Below are positions 1-8,080 of a stretch of 21,077 nucleotides of DNA, one piece after another. The stretch is from JAABVY01 sp964496505 (lineage in GTDB: Bacteria > Zixibacteria > MSB-5A5 > JAABVY01). Every line of letters begins with the position of its first letter. The first letter of the stretch is position 1. Location of the stretch: positions 1-21,077 of the forward strand of contig CAZBZV010000065.1 in the NCBI GenBank assembly GCA_964496505.1, in the 5' to 3' direction. The notes beneath the pieces are model-generated. The model saw only the letters and a list, made by a program, of their open reading frames with translations. It searched no databases and was not told the origin of the DNA. The position numbers were made by a program, and so were the translations under genes.

Positions 1-1008
1 ACTTGCTATTATGTCAATGCCAAAGCGGAGTTTCTGCCGGAAATAATCGCTATAGAGGCCGACAGAATCAGAAATCTGGATTTTACCAATGAGACCTTTC
101 GACGTGAGCTTGGACCTGTGAAGGAGGAGAGAAGGCGGTTTTTGGATGATGACCCCGACGGCTATTTGGAGGAACAGCTTTGGAGGCTGGCATATACGAG
201 GCATACCTACGAGCACCCGGTAATCGGCTGGAAAAATGATCTCGAAAAGAATATGACCTTTCGCGATGCGGCCGATTTTCGCGAGGTTTTCTATTCTCCC
301 AATTTCGTGACAATCGTAATCGCCGGCAACTTCGATACCGAAGCCGCTCTCGATCTAATCCAGCAGCATTACGGCGACTGGCCCTCACATCTGCCGCCAA
401 TCGGGAGAATACGCAAGGAGCCGACTCAGCGCAAAGAGAGAACCATGAATCTTACCTGGAAATCGCCGGAGATACCTGCCAAGATCGCCATCGGCTATCA
501 TATTCCGGACCTGAACTACATGGATAACAATTTGCTTTCAATGCAGATCCTGGAACGTATGCTTTTTTCCGAGTCAGGCAAGATTCGCAAAGAGCTTAAG
601 GATGAGATGGCGCTGGTTGAATCGATTCGTGCAAATGCCGAGGGTATGAAAGACCCGGGACTCTTTACGATCTGGATTGACCTTGCCAATCCTGAAAATA
701 TCGATACTACTCTTAATGTGCTCTATTCTCAGATCGATAGCATCAAAGAGAACGATGTTGCCGAGGAAGATCTTAAACGAGTAGTCAACAGCATGAAGGC
801 GGATTATCTATACCGTCTCAACCGTCCGGCGCGGATAGTGGGAACGATCGGATATTATCATCTTGTGGGCGGCAATTATAAGATGATGTTCGAATATTAT
901 GAAAAACTCGACACAGTTACCGTCGAGGATTTACAGAATGCCGCAGGTGAGTATTTGAAAAAATCGAACCGCAATATTGTTGTTTTAAAGCCCGCGGACG
1001 CGGCCTAA
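1..1008 (+). CDS. M16 family zinc peptidase, 3' part (N-terminus outside the window)
   Basis: The frame is open from base 1, so the gene begins upstream. The first readable residues (TCYYVNAKAEFLPEIIAIEADRI) match the M16 region just after the HxxEH motif. They lead into GPVKEERRR, where the Glu of EER is the expected third zinc ligand (HxxEH-x~70-E). The HxxEH helix itself is not visible. The rest covers the end of M16 domain 1 and the inactive C-terminal M16 domain, whose conserved signals are VIAGNF, PAKIAIGYHIPDL and RILERMLF-like segments. About 335 codons are present, as expected for the 3' three-quarters of a PqqL/YmxG-type peptidase of about 420-450 residues. It ends 7 nt before a second M16 gene and probably forms an operon and heterodimer with it. 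Export cannot be judged without the N-terminus. The family assignment is firm; the substrate is unknown. Confidence 0.9.
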   Translation, partial: TCYYVNAKAEFLPEIIAIEADRIRNLDFTNETFRRELGPVKEERRRFLDDDPDGYLEEQLWRLAYTRHTYEHPVIGWKNDLEKNMTFRDAADFREVFYSPNFVTIVIAGNFDTEAALDLIQQHYGDWPSHLPPIGRIRKEPTQRKERTMNLTWKSPEIPAKIAIGYHIPDLNYMDNNLLSMQILERMLFSESGKIRKELKDEMALVESIRANAEGMKDPGLFTIWIDLANPENIDTTLNVLYSQIDSIKENDVAEEDLKRVVNSMKADYLYRLNRPARIVGTIGYYHLVGGNYKMMFEYYEKLDTVTVEDLQNAAGEYLKKSNRNIVVLKPADAA

Positions 1009-1015
1009 GGAGGGT

Positions 1016-2524
1016 ATGGTGGGTAAGTATATTTTAGTCCTGCTTATTATTATATTTTCTTTTTCCTGTACCGACAGCCAGAAATCAGAAGCAGAGCTTG
1101 AAGCGGGAAGCCAGATTGAATTTGTAACCCTGCCCCAGGACCGGCTGCCGATTGTGCACTTCGCGCTTGTGATAAAGTCAGGCTCGGCTTCCGATCCCGA
1201 CGGAAAGGAGGGGCTGGCATGGTTTACCGCCAATCTTCTGAAACGCGGATCGAAATCCCACAGCCGCGAGGAAATAGAAAAAGGCCTCGAGGCTATTGGC
1301 GGCAAGCTGGATATTCGAGTTGAACGCGAGGTTATTGTCATAACCGGAAAGACCATGCGCGAGAACCTGGCCGAATTTTACTCGATTTTTGCCGATGTTC
1401 TGCTGAATCCCGCCTTTGCATCGGAAGAAATCGCCAATCTCAGGTCTGATCAGGAGCAGGCGATAAAAGATATTATCCGCAATGACTCTCGTCTATGCCG
1501 CGCGGCCTTCCTGCATAAATTGTACGAGGGACATCCCTATGCTCATCCGGTGCAGGGATATTTATCCAGCGCCGCTGAATTGACCGAAGAAGATGCAAGG
1601 GCTTTTTATGAGCATCATTTTGTAAAGGGTAATATAATTTGCGGTTTGGCCGGTAGCTATCCTCCCGATTTTGAACAGAGGTTCAAAGATGATATGAATA
1701 GGTTCAATCCGGGCAATGTAACAGACAGGCCGCAGATGATTTCACAGCCATCCGGCATGAGAGCGTTTCTGATCGAAAAGCCGGGACGCGATCAATCTCA
1801 AATACGCATCGGCAGGCTGGTGGATTACAATCGTACCGATAGCCTCTGGTACACATATTTGGCCGCCAATACATATCTCGGCCAGCACCGCGAATCATTC
1901 GGCAGGCTCTACACTACGATCAGGGCTCAACGTGGATTGTCCTACGGTGCTTACAGCTATTTGCAGCATTTCAAACAATCGGGCTGGTCCAAGAATCCGA
2001 TGCCGCTTATTCCGTTTGATCTGCAATATTTTTCAATGTGGACCTATCCTAAACGGATCAATACCGAGTTCGCGATCAAGATGGCCCTGCATGAGCTGGG
2101 CAAAATCCTTGAAAATGGCATCGAGCCCAATCAGTTGCAAACGTTTATTTCATTTCAAATAAACCATTTTCCATTTCTGATCGAAACTACCGAGCAGCAG
2201 CTTTTGATGGAATTAGAAGAGCTCTATTATAACCAGCCGCAATTAATTGAGGATTTTCAGGAGAATCTTGAAGCCATAAGCCATGCCGGTATTTCGGATG
2301 TGCTCGAAAGGAACTGGTCGACCGATGATCTTCTTATTGTGGTCGTCACAGACAGCGCGGAGGCAATGAAAGAGGAGCTTCTGACACAAAAGACTGCTCT
2401 TGAGCTACCCAGCGGGGCAACAGAAGCCGGTCTGGAGGAAATCAATAATATGGTTAAAAATATAGAGCTGGACTTGAAAGCAAAGGATATTGAAATAATT
2501 GCCGCAGAAGAACTTTTCAACTAG
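1016..2524 (+). CDS. M16 family protein, catalytically degenerate, predicted lipoprotein
   Basis: About 500 residues with two M16 domains. A hydrophobic leader (residues 4-16) ends in FSFSC, so Cys18 is a plausible but non-classical lipobox, followed by a polar linker. Where active M16 peptidases have GLAHFxEH, this protein has GLAWFTAN (about residues 66-73). Both zinc histidines and the catalytic Glu are replaced (His to Trp69, Glu to Ala72, His to Asn73), so it should not bind zinc or cleave. In two-subunit M16 proteases such as mitochondrial MPP or the SPH2681/SPH2682 pair, one subunit keeps the active site and the other helps bind substrate. This gene probably plays the second role for its upstream neighbour. 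The SD GGAGG (1009-1013) is only 2 nt from the ATG at 1016 but 5 nt from the in-frame GTG at 1019, so GTG may be the true start. Confidence 0.88.
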   Translation: MVGKYILVLLIIIFSFSCTDSQKSEAELEAGSQIEFVTLPQDRLPIVHFALVIKSGSASDPDGKEGLAWFTANLLKRGSKSHSREEIEKGLEAIGGKLDIRVEREVIVITGKTMRENLAEFYSIFADVLLNPAFASEEIANLRSDQEQAIKDIIRNDSRLCRAAFLHKLYEGHPYAHPVQGYLSSAAELTEEDARAFYEHHFVKGNIICGLAGSYPPDFEQRFKDDMNRFNPGNVTDRPQMISQPSGMRAFLIEKPGRDQSQIRIGRLVDYNRTDSLWYTYLAANTYLGQHRESFGRLYTTIRAQRGLSYGAYSYLQHFKQSGWSKNPMPLIPFDLQYFSMWTYPKRINTEFAIKMALHELGKILENGIEPNQLQTFISFQINHFPFLIETTEQQLLMELEELYYNQPQLIEDFQENLEAISHAGISDVLERNWSTDDLLIVVVTDSAEAMKEELLTQKTALELPSGATEAGLEEINNMVKNIELDLKAKDIEIIAAEELFN

Positions 2525-3050
2525 CCAGTTACGTCCTTTTCGGGATCGTGATATTGTTTGGTACACGCCGCTTTTGCCGTTTTTATGCGGCGGATTCGTG
2601 TATCTTATGGTCCTGCTGTCGGGACGTATTGAATCTCTGCTGAGTTTGCCGGATACTTTTATCCCGCACGCTCTGGGGAGAAAAGCGGTCGGATCGGTGG
2701 TAGCCGTGTGCGGCTTGATATTTTTTACTCTGGGTCTGGGTAGATCACTCTTATTCGTTCAGAAAAAACGCGCCAGGAAATTTATAAAATCGGGAGTATT
2801 CAAGTATTCCCGAAATCCCTCATCCTTCGGAATGATGTCCACCCTTTTCGGTGTCTCTTTGATTTTGAATTCACTTGGGCTTCTGATAATAGCCTTTGCG
2901 ATGCTGATCTTTTTTACGCTTACCGTACATTTTGCCGACCAAATAATGTTCGAGACCTACGGCGAGGAGTTCTCGGAATACAAGAAAGGCACTCCGCGCT
3001 TTATCCCCAATTTCAATCGACTTGTCTGCAATATGTTCGGGCTGGAATAA
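2499..3050 (+). CDS. Isoprenylcysteine carboxyl methyltransferase (ICMT)/PEMT-like membrane protein
   Basis: A 183-residue polytopic protein with hydrophobic segments at about residues 21-42, 64-86 and 110-145. The C-terminal half carries the signature of the ICMT/PEMT-like membrane methyltransferases: SGVFKYSRNPSSFG (around the RNP motif that contributes to SAM binding) and, after a long hairpin of membrane helices, ETYGEEFSEYKKGTPRFIP. The start used is TTG at 2499, with AAAGGA 11 nt upstream, inside the 3' end of the M16 gene. The two genes overlap by 26 nt and are likely translationally coupled. Bacterial members act on varied lipid, quinone or thiol substrates, so no substrate can be named. 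Chemistry on a membrane-associated molecule is the most that can be said. It ends 25 nt from a convergent gene with no clear terminator between them. Confidence 0.8.
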   Translation: MPQKNFSTSQLRPFRDRDIVWYTPLLPFLCGGFVYLMVLLSGRIESLLSLPDTFIPHALGRKAVGSVVAVCGLIFFTLGLGRSLLFVQKKRARKFIKSGVFKYSRNPSSFGMMSTLFGVSLILNSLGLLIIAFAMLIFFTLTVHFADQIMFETYGEEFSEYKKGTPRFIPNFNRLVCNMFGLE

Positions 3051-3075
3051 AAATATCCCAGTCTGTCAAATCGAG

Positions 3076-4818
3076 TTAATCTCTCTTTAAGGGATTGAGT
3101 ACAATCGGCTGCTTTTTGGCCTGAATGGAGGCCTTCTTCAGTTCCATCTCCTCGAACAGAATTGATGGTACCACGACAGATGCAAGATTATTAAAAGCCA
3201 GGTCAAACATAATTGTGGTTTCCTCAAAATCATTGCCCACCGCCATAATATCTTTCAAAGCCCGCTCATTGATATTATCGAATTCCAGGCTTCTTACAGG
3301 TGTAACTGAACCGTCCTCTGCCGATACTTTATACGCGATGATTACCCGTGGCAAGCCGCTTTGTCCGGCGGACCTGAAACGAACTCCCTCGTCGGGGTTG
3401 CTTCGTCCGGAGAAATTCATACGGTCTATGATCAAACCGTATTCAATGCCCATTTCTCGACACAATTTCACCATCTGCTCTTTGAGTTCCTCGGGATCAT
3501 AGGTCTCAGTTGCCTGCATGATAACATTTCCCGGTTTGCCGACCACCTCAACCGCGCCGATCATACTCTGAACCAGCCTGCCGTGCCCGTTGGATTCCTC
3601 GATCTTTTTTGTCGGAATACGGCTCATATAATAATTTCTGAGCCTGCCGTCTTCAACGAGCAATATCCTCTCTGCCGGAACTCCCTGATCATCGAACTCA
3701 TAATATCCCCTCAGTTCCATCCCGTTATATTCACGCATGGTGGGATCATCCACGATGCTTATAAATTCCGGCATTATCCTGAAATTCAGTTTCCTGACGA
3801 AACGGGCGCCGCCCAGATATTGATCGAAACGGTTGTCCATTGTTAACGGTTTGCGCGGATCGGAGATATTGTCTACGAATAGCTGGGTGAAAAGCTGGGC
3901 GCTGGCGCGCGGTGTGAAAAGCACCGGCCCGATATATGTATCGCCTGTCTCAGCCCCGACCATTTCGGCCGCAGTCTGTGCAAAATCATCCGCCCATTTA
4001 ACCAGTTCCTGACGGGAGGGGAAATCATCGATATCATCAACAACTATCCTGTCATATTGATAAACCGGCACGCCGTTGTCGTCCAGAGTGCTGGCCTCTA
4101 TGAATATAAAGTGCACATGGCGGCCGCGTTTGACTCTGGTACCCTCGGAATTAAGGACATAGCGATTTTCGGTCTTGGTATTGAGTTGGACCGAGGAGCG
4201 TGAGAACTGCGGATAATCATCGAAGACCGCAGACATATCGGCTATTGTCTGCTTCCACTCATTCGTATCGATTTCGGATTCTACATCCGGCTTGATATCC
4301 ACAATAACCTCTGCCTTTGAAAGGTCTGCTATGGTATCATCCGGGATAACCGATTGAAGTATCGCCCGCTTTCGGGAAATTGTCTCCACTGCCCGTTTAT
4401 AGGAGCGGTCGATTTGCAGCCAGGCCTCCTTGCGAAGCGGAGTATAGGCGATATCAACCGGGATATTGGCCATTGCCATACCAACTCCGAAAAAGCTGGT
4501 CATGACATTGGTGTTGTCGAATTCATAATCGCCCACACGCAGGTCGAGAAACATCTGGTTGGCTTCCTGGCAGTCACATGCAATCACAGAGCCATACTCG
4601 GCCCGGATTCTGCAATTATCTTCGAGGTTAACAAGATACCCCAGAAAATACGGCGGCTCTTCATCTTCCAGATGCAGGCTTGTTAACGAACGATCCATCT
4701 CATCGGTAAGCGCCTGTATCAAGGGATCATCCTGTGCCTTCAATACCGCCTGCGATCCAATCAGCAGGGCCGCCGAAGTTAAAATCATTAACGTGAATTT
4801 ACATTTTATCGAATTCAT
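3076..4818 (-). CDS. TldE/PmbA-like exported protein, non-catalytic subunit
   Basis: A 580-residue TldD/PmbA family protein with a signal peptide (MNSIKCKFTLMILTSAALLI then GSQAVLKAQ; likely cleavage after KAQ, residue 29). The family core is visible as RASAQLF, FDQYLGGARF-like loop, ELRGYYEFDDQGVPAERILLVEDG, SNGHGR and the C-terminal VGNDFEETTIMF. At the position of the protease helix HExxxH it reads TQLFVD (residues 311-316), and the third zinc ligand Cys near the C-terminus is absent. It should therefore be inactive, as TldE is in the E. coli TldD/TldE heterodimer. It lies 23 nt downstream of a catalytic TldD-like gene on the same strand, with AAGGAG 6 nt before its ATG. E. coli TldD/E are cytoplasmic and process microcin B17 leaders and unfolded peptides. 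This pair appears to act outside the cytoplasm. Confidence 0.9.
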   Translation of the reverse strand: MNSIKCKFTLMILTSAALLIGSQAVLKAQDDPLIQALTDEMDRSLTSLHLEDEEPPYFLGYLVNLEDNCRIRAEYGSVIACDCQEANQMFLDLRVGDYEFDNTNVMTSFFGVGMAMANIPVDIAYTPLRKEAWLQIDRSYKRAVETISRKRAILQSVIPDDTIADLSKAEVIVDIKPDVESEIDTNEWKQTIADMSAVFDDYPQFSRSSVQLNTKTENRYVLNSEGTRVKRGRHVHFIFIEASTLDDNGVPVYQYDRIVVDDIDDFPSRQELVKWADDFAQTAAEMVGAETGDTYIGPVLFTPRASAQLFTQLFVDNISDPRKPLTMDNRFDQYLGGARFVRKLNFRIMPEFISIVDDPTMREYNGMELRGYYEFDDQGVPAERILLVEDGRLRNYYMSRIPTKKIEESNGHGRLVQSMIGAVEVVGKPGNVIMQATETYDPEELKEQMVKLCREMGIEYGLIIDRMNFSGRSNPDEGVRFRSAGQSGLPRVIIAYKVSAEDGSVTPVRSLEFDNINERALKDIMAVGNDFEETTIMFDLAFNNLASVVVPSILFEEMELKKASIQAKKQPIVLNPLKRD

Positions 4819-4841
4819 CTAATACTCCTTTACTCCGGCCG

Positions 4842-6539
4842 TTACTGCTGTTTGGTTATGGGTGAGGGGAGAAGCGGCGGACGTTCCTGGCCCTTCTGGC
4901 TGCGCTCGATCTCGATTTCCGAGAGCAGCAGGCTGGGAGAAATTGCCGAAACAGGAACCCATCCCGATTCGGCGCCGCAAGTGCCGTTAAAGACATCGGG
5001 ATCATTACCTGCCAGCATAATCTTGCTGAAACTCGTTAAAGGCGTACCCACGATATCAACTCCTCGAATCAGCTCCTCGCGGCCATCTTCAACATACACC
5101 TTGTACACCATCAGCGGTATTACCTTGAAGGCCTGCGGCAGAAAACGCCCGGTAAAGGTGAATCCGCCGGAGATATCCTCAAAGATCAGGCCGTAAGGCT
5201 TGTCCTGACGCCTGCATTCCTCGATAAGCATCTGCTTTAACTCATCAAACGGCACGCTCTTTTCCGAGCTTATTATCAGATTGGCCTGACGGGCTATCGG
5301 CGCGAAACCGGCATGTTTCCTTCCATGACCGTTGGAATGTGGGAAATTTTCGATTGGAGTTCTGGAAAGCATAAAGGTTTTCAGAATACCCTTGTCCACA
5401 AGTGCAACCGTTCGCCCCTCAACACCCTGATCGTCATATTTGTAATAACCGCGCAAATCGATATCATTGAATGTCTTCAGAGTCGGATCGCTGTACACGC
5501 TGATAAACTCTGGCAGCACATTCTTGCCCACTTTGTCGGTGAAGGTTTTGCCCTCGGATTCGCTTTTCTGACGATGTCCCTCCATGCGATGTCCGAAAAT
5601 TTCATGGAAAAAGACTCCGCTGGCACGGCCGGTCAGGATTGCCGGTCCGGAATACGGCTCTGCCAATGGCGCTGATTTAAGGGCAATCAATTCATCTATA
5701 ATTTTGTTAATGGTCGCAATTACCGTATCATCGTCGGGCATATTGTCAAAATCGGCTGCATCAAACCCCTCGAACCGTCTCAACACCATACCGTCATCGG
5801 CGGTGCTGGTGCACATCATCGAAAGTCGGATGTATTTCTGGCCGTCCTGTATCTTAGACCCCTCAGTATTCACGAAATAATTATTGCGGGTTCTGGCCGA
5901 CAGGCTGACAGATGAGTTCTCTATTTCGGGATAGTTGGCGAAAATCGCGCTGTACCGTTCCAGCTTATCCTTCCATGTTTCAGGACTGAAGTCCAGTTCG
6001 GCAACATCGCCTATATAGGCATTTGGCTCCTCACGCGAAAAATCATTTGACTGATCCTCGGCCTCGACCTTTACCGCAGTGCCGGTGATAACATTGGTGT
6101 ACTGCTTCTGGGCTTCTTTGTAGCGCCGGTCGGTTTCCTCCCAGATTTTCATCTTCAGGGCGGTCGGGTCATTCGTCAACGGCAGATCAACTCCGCCTGT
6201 CGAAAGCCCGCTGTTCGCCCCGGGCACTTCGCGCGAATTATCCATCTCGTACGAGCCCACCCGCGCTATTATATCCAGATTGCGGACATGCGAATCATCT
6301 TCATTGTCGAGTACGCCAAGTTCCGCAGATATGTTATATTCCTTTTCCTCGATTACCTGGTAGGAAAGGTAATAAAGCGGGACAGTGTCAGCATTTTTCA
6401 GCTTATCGAAATTGTAAAGCAGTTCCTCCTGCATTGTGGAGAGAAGCCTGCTTTCGGTGGCGGCAGATGCCTGCGATACAAATAAGAGTGCAAACAGGCA
6501 GACCGCCACAATCTTCAGGATTCCTTTGTTTCCGTTCAT
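4842..6539 (-). CDS. TldD-like exported metalloprotease, catalytic subunit
   Basis: A 565-residue TldD/PmbA family protease with a Sec signal peptide (charged MNGNKGILK, hydrophobic core, VSQASA at residues 21-26). The active-site helix reads HEIFGH at residues 312-317, inside FFHEIFGHRMEGHRQ, giving two zinc His and the catalytic Glu. The C-terminal NGTCG supplies Cys521 at the place of the third zinc ligand of TldD. Other family motifs are DLRGYYKYDDQGVEGRTVALV (residues 361-381), FPHSNGHGR and MLAGNDPDVF. The start is the ATG at 6539 with GGAG 5 nt upstream. It is followed closely by the inactive partner, as expected for a TldD/TldE complex in which the active subunit sits with a non-catalytic one. 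The signal peptides suggest a periplasmic or surface location. The substrate is unknown. Confidence 0.93.
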   Translation of the reverse strand: MNGNKGILKIVAVCLFALLFVSQASAATESRLLSTMQEELLYNFDKLKNADTVPLYYLSYQVIEEKEYNISAELGVLDNEDDSHVRNLDIIARVGSYEMDNSREVPGANSGLSTGGVDLPLTNDPTALKMKIWEETDRRYKEAQKQYTNVITGTAVKVEAEDQSNDFSREEPNAYIGDVAELDFSPETWKDKLERYSAIFANYPEIENSSVSLSARTRNNYFVNTEGSKIQDGQKYIRLSMMCTSTADDGMVLRRFEGFDAADFDNMPDDDTVIATINKIIDELIALKSAPLAEPYSGPAILTGRASGVFFHEIFGHRMEGHRQKSESEGKTFTDKVGKNVLPEFISVYSDPTLKTFNDIDLRGYYKYDDQGVEGRTVALVDKGILKTFMLSRTPIENFPHSNGHGRKHAGFAPIARQANLIISSEKSVPFDELKQMLIEECRRQDKPYGLIFEDISGGFTFTGRFLPQAFKVIPLMVYKVYVEDGREELIRGVDIVGTPLTSFSKIMLAGNDPDVFNGTCGAESGWVPVSAISPSLLLSEIEIERSQKGQERPPLLPSPITKQQ

Positions 6540-6577
6540 TTTATCTCCAAAGATGTTAATTATTATTTCACGATTAT

Positions 6578-7084
6578 TTAATTGTTTTCAAGATAGTAGT
6601 TCAAATACAACTTACCCTTTTCGGTCAAATCATAATACGTATGGTTGCGGTGTTTGATCCATTTATTGTCCACAACACCTTTTCTGTATTGTATAATCAA
6701 AGGTTTTACTCTCTCCAGAAGTTTCATCTTCCTTAGTTTGGCATGGCTGTCGAAAACATCCTGTTTGGGCTTATGAAGCATGCGAGCTACCTTCAGCGAG
6801 TAGTCGTTTCCGTATTCCTGATGATGTTTCAGAATCTTGAAATCCAGATTCTCCAGATCGTTGAAATCCTCATCTGGCATCTCCGGAGCATCCGCAAGGA
6901 TCTCCTTCCACTTTATATCGATAATTCTTTCCTTCTCGACCTTTCTCAGATTTTTACACTCGCTTCTGTGCACAACCATTTCGTTATTATAGCTATAATA
7001 ACCGCTAATAGGGCATTCGGGTTCGGGCTTACAGCATTTTGCCAGTTTATATCCTTCGTTTAAGTATATTTTCCTATTGGACAT
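6578..7084 (-). CDS. RelA/SpoT-type zinc-binding domain fused to a winged-helix domain
   Basis: A 168-residue protein with no synthetase, hydrolase, TGS or ACT part. Residues 11-59 closely follow the conserved-cysteine (ZFD/RIS) domain of long RelA/SpoT proteins: LAKCCKPEPECPISGY, then VVHRSECKNL, then RIIDIKW. The four presumed zinc ligands (Cys17, Cys18, His39, Cys43) and the HRxxCxNL pattern are present. An acidic linker (about residues 62-80) leads to a predicted winged helix: YSLKVARMLHKPKQDVFDSH, LRKMKLLERV, and HRNHTYYDLTEKGKLYL near the C-terminus. This resembles wHTH domains of the DUF2250 kind. The ATG at 7084 lacks an SD, but a TATAAT lies 10-15 nt upstream, so it may have its own short-leader transcript. 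It sits between rluD and the tldD-like gene. The architecture suggests a regulator using a ribosome- or RNA-contacting zinc domain; function is not known. Confidence 0.8.
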   Translation of the reverse strand: MSNRKIYLNEGYKLAKCCKPEPECPISGYYSYNNEMVVHRSECKNLRKVEKERIIDIKWKEILADAPEMPDEDFNDLENLDFKILKHHQEYGNDYSLKVARMLHKPKQDVFDSHAKLRKMKLLERVKPLIIQYRKGVVDNKWIKHRNHTYYDLTEKGKLYLNYYLENN

Positions 7085-7093
7085 AAATAATAG

Positions 7094-7099
7094 ATTATA
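7094..7099 (-). promoter_or_regulatory. Possible -10 box for the zinc-domain/winged-helix gene
   Basis: A perfect TATAAT is read on the - strand in the 18-nt gap between rluD and the downstream gene. No good -35 is found 16-18 nt upstream (AGATAA-like). Initiation here would begin only a few nt before the ATG at 7084, which itself has no SD, so a leaderless or very short-leader transcript is possible. Confidence 0.3.
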
Positions 7100-7102
7100 C
7101 CG

Positions 7103-8077
7103 CTAAAGTTTTGAATTTATCTCTTTTATATATGAAAGAACTTTGATTATGTCATCCGGCAGTTCCGATTTGACCGCATGAATAAGATTGGTTTGCGGAT
7201 GTCGGAACTCGAGACGCCAGGCATGAAGCGCCTGCCGGCGCATGATGTTCAAAACGTGTTTGGCATCCATACGATATTGATCGAATAGTCCCGGCAGTAT
7301 TTTGCTGTCCCCGCCGTAATCCGGATCGCCCACAACCGGGTGCCCGAGATGCGAGAAATGTACTCTGATTTGATGTGTTCGCCCGGTACCGAGCGATATA
7401 TCGACATGATCCAGGAATTTATAGCGCTCCAGAAGAACATATCTGGTGATTGCATTGCGTCCACCCTTTTCATCCACAGCCATTTTACGCCTGTCGGTGG
7501 GAAGCCGTCCGATGGGAAACCGTATCACCGCCTGTTCCTCACGAAGATGTCCCCATACCAGAGCCTGATAACGACGCTTGATCCGACGTTTCTTCAATTC
7601 CAACTGCATGTAGTTCAAAGTCTCCTCGTCCTTGGCAACAATCAGAAGTCCGGAGGTGTCTTTGTCAAGTCGATGTACCAAACCGGGTCTGCGGGATTCG
7701 GTAAGTTCACCTTTAGCCTTCAAGTAAAAGAGAAGGCCGTTTAAAAGAGTGCCGCTCCAGTTACCGGTGCCGGGATGGACCACAAGCCCGGCAGGTTTGT
7801 TGATAACCAGAAGGTAATTGTCTTCAAAGGCGATATCCAAAGGCATCTGCTCCGGTTCAAGCTCGAACTCTCTCACCGGTGGAAGCTCACCTTCGATCAG
7901 ATCCCCTGCACAGAGTTTCAGATTGGGCTTTGTCTCGGCATCGTTGACCTTAATACAGCCCTCTTTTATGAGATTCTGAATTTTGGTACGTGAGAGGCCT
8001 TTGGTCTTCAGTACGAGAAAATGATCGATTCGCTGGCCGTCCCCGTCCTTCTCGACTATGATAGAAAAATGATCCAT
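7103..8077 (-). CDS. rluD: 23S rRNA pseudouridine synthase of the RluD family
   Basis: A 324-residue RluA-family pseudouridine synthase. The N-terminus is an S4 RNA-binding domain (about residues 14-75; RIDHFLVLKTKGLSRTKIQN). The catalytic domain carries PGLVHRLDKDTSGLLIVAKD with the nucleophile Asp138, matching Asp139 of E. coli RluD. It is followed by KRRYQALVWG and GRTHQIRVH/LGHPVVGDPDYGG. Length and S4 domain fit RluD, which makes pseudouridines in helix 69 of 23S rRNA (positions 1911, 1915 and 1917 in E. coli). Paralogues such as RluC have the same layout, so the exact target is inferred. The start lies 3 nt after the stop of the GNAT gene with no clear SD, suggesting translational coupling. 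Confidence 0.92.
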   Translation of the reverse strand: MDHFSIIVEKDGDGQRIDHFLVLKTKGLSRTKIQNLIKEGCIKVNDAETKPNLKLCAGDLIEGELPPVREFELEPEQMPLDIAFEDNYLLVINKPAGLVVHPGTGNWSGTLLNGLLFYLKAKGELTESRRPGLVHRLDKDTSGLLIVAKDEETLNYMQLELKKRRIKRRYQALVWGHLREEQAVIRFPIGRLPTDRRKMAVDEKGGRNAITRYVLLERYKFLDHVDISLGTGRTHQIRVHFSHLGHPVVGDPDYGGDSKILPGLFDQYRMDAKHVLNIMRRQALHAWRLEFRHPQTNLIHAVKSELPDDIIKVLSYIKEINSKL

Positions 8078-8080
8078 AAT

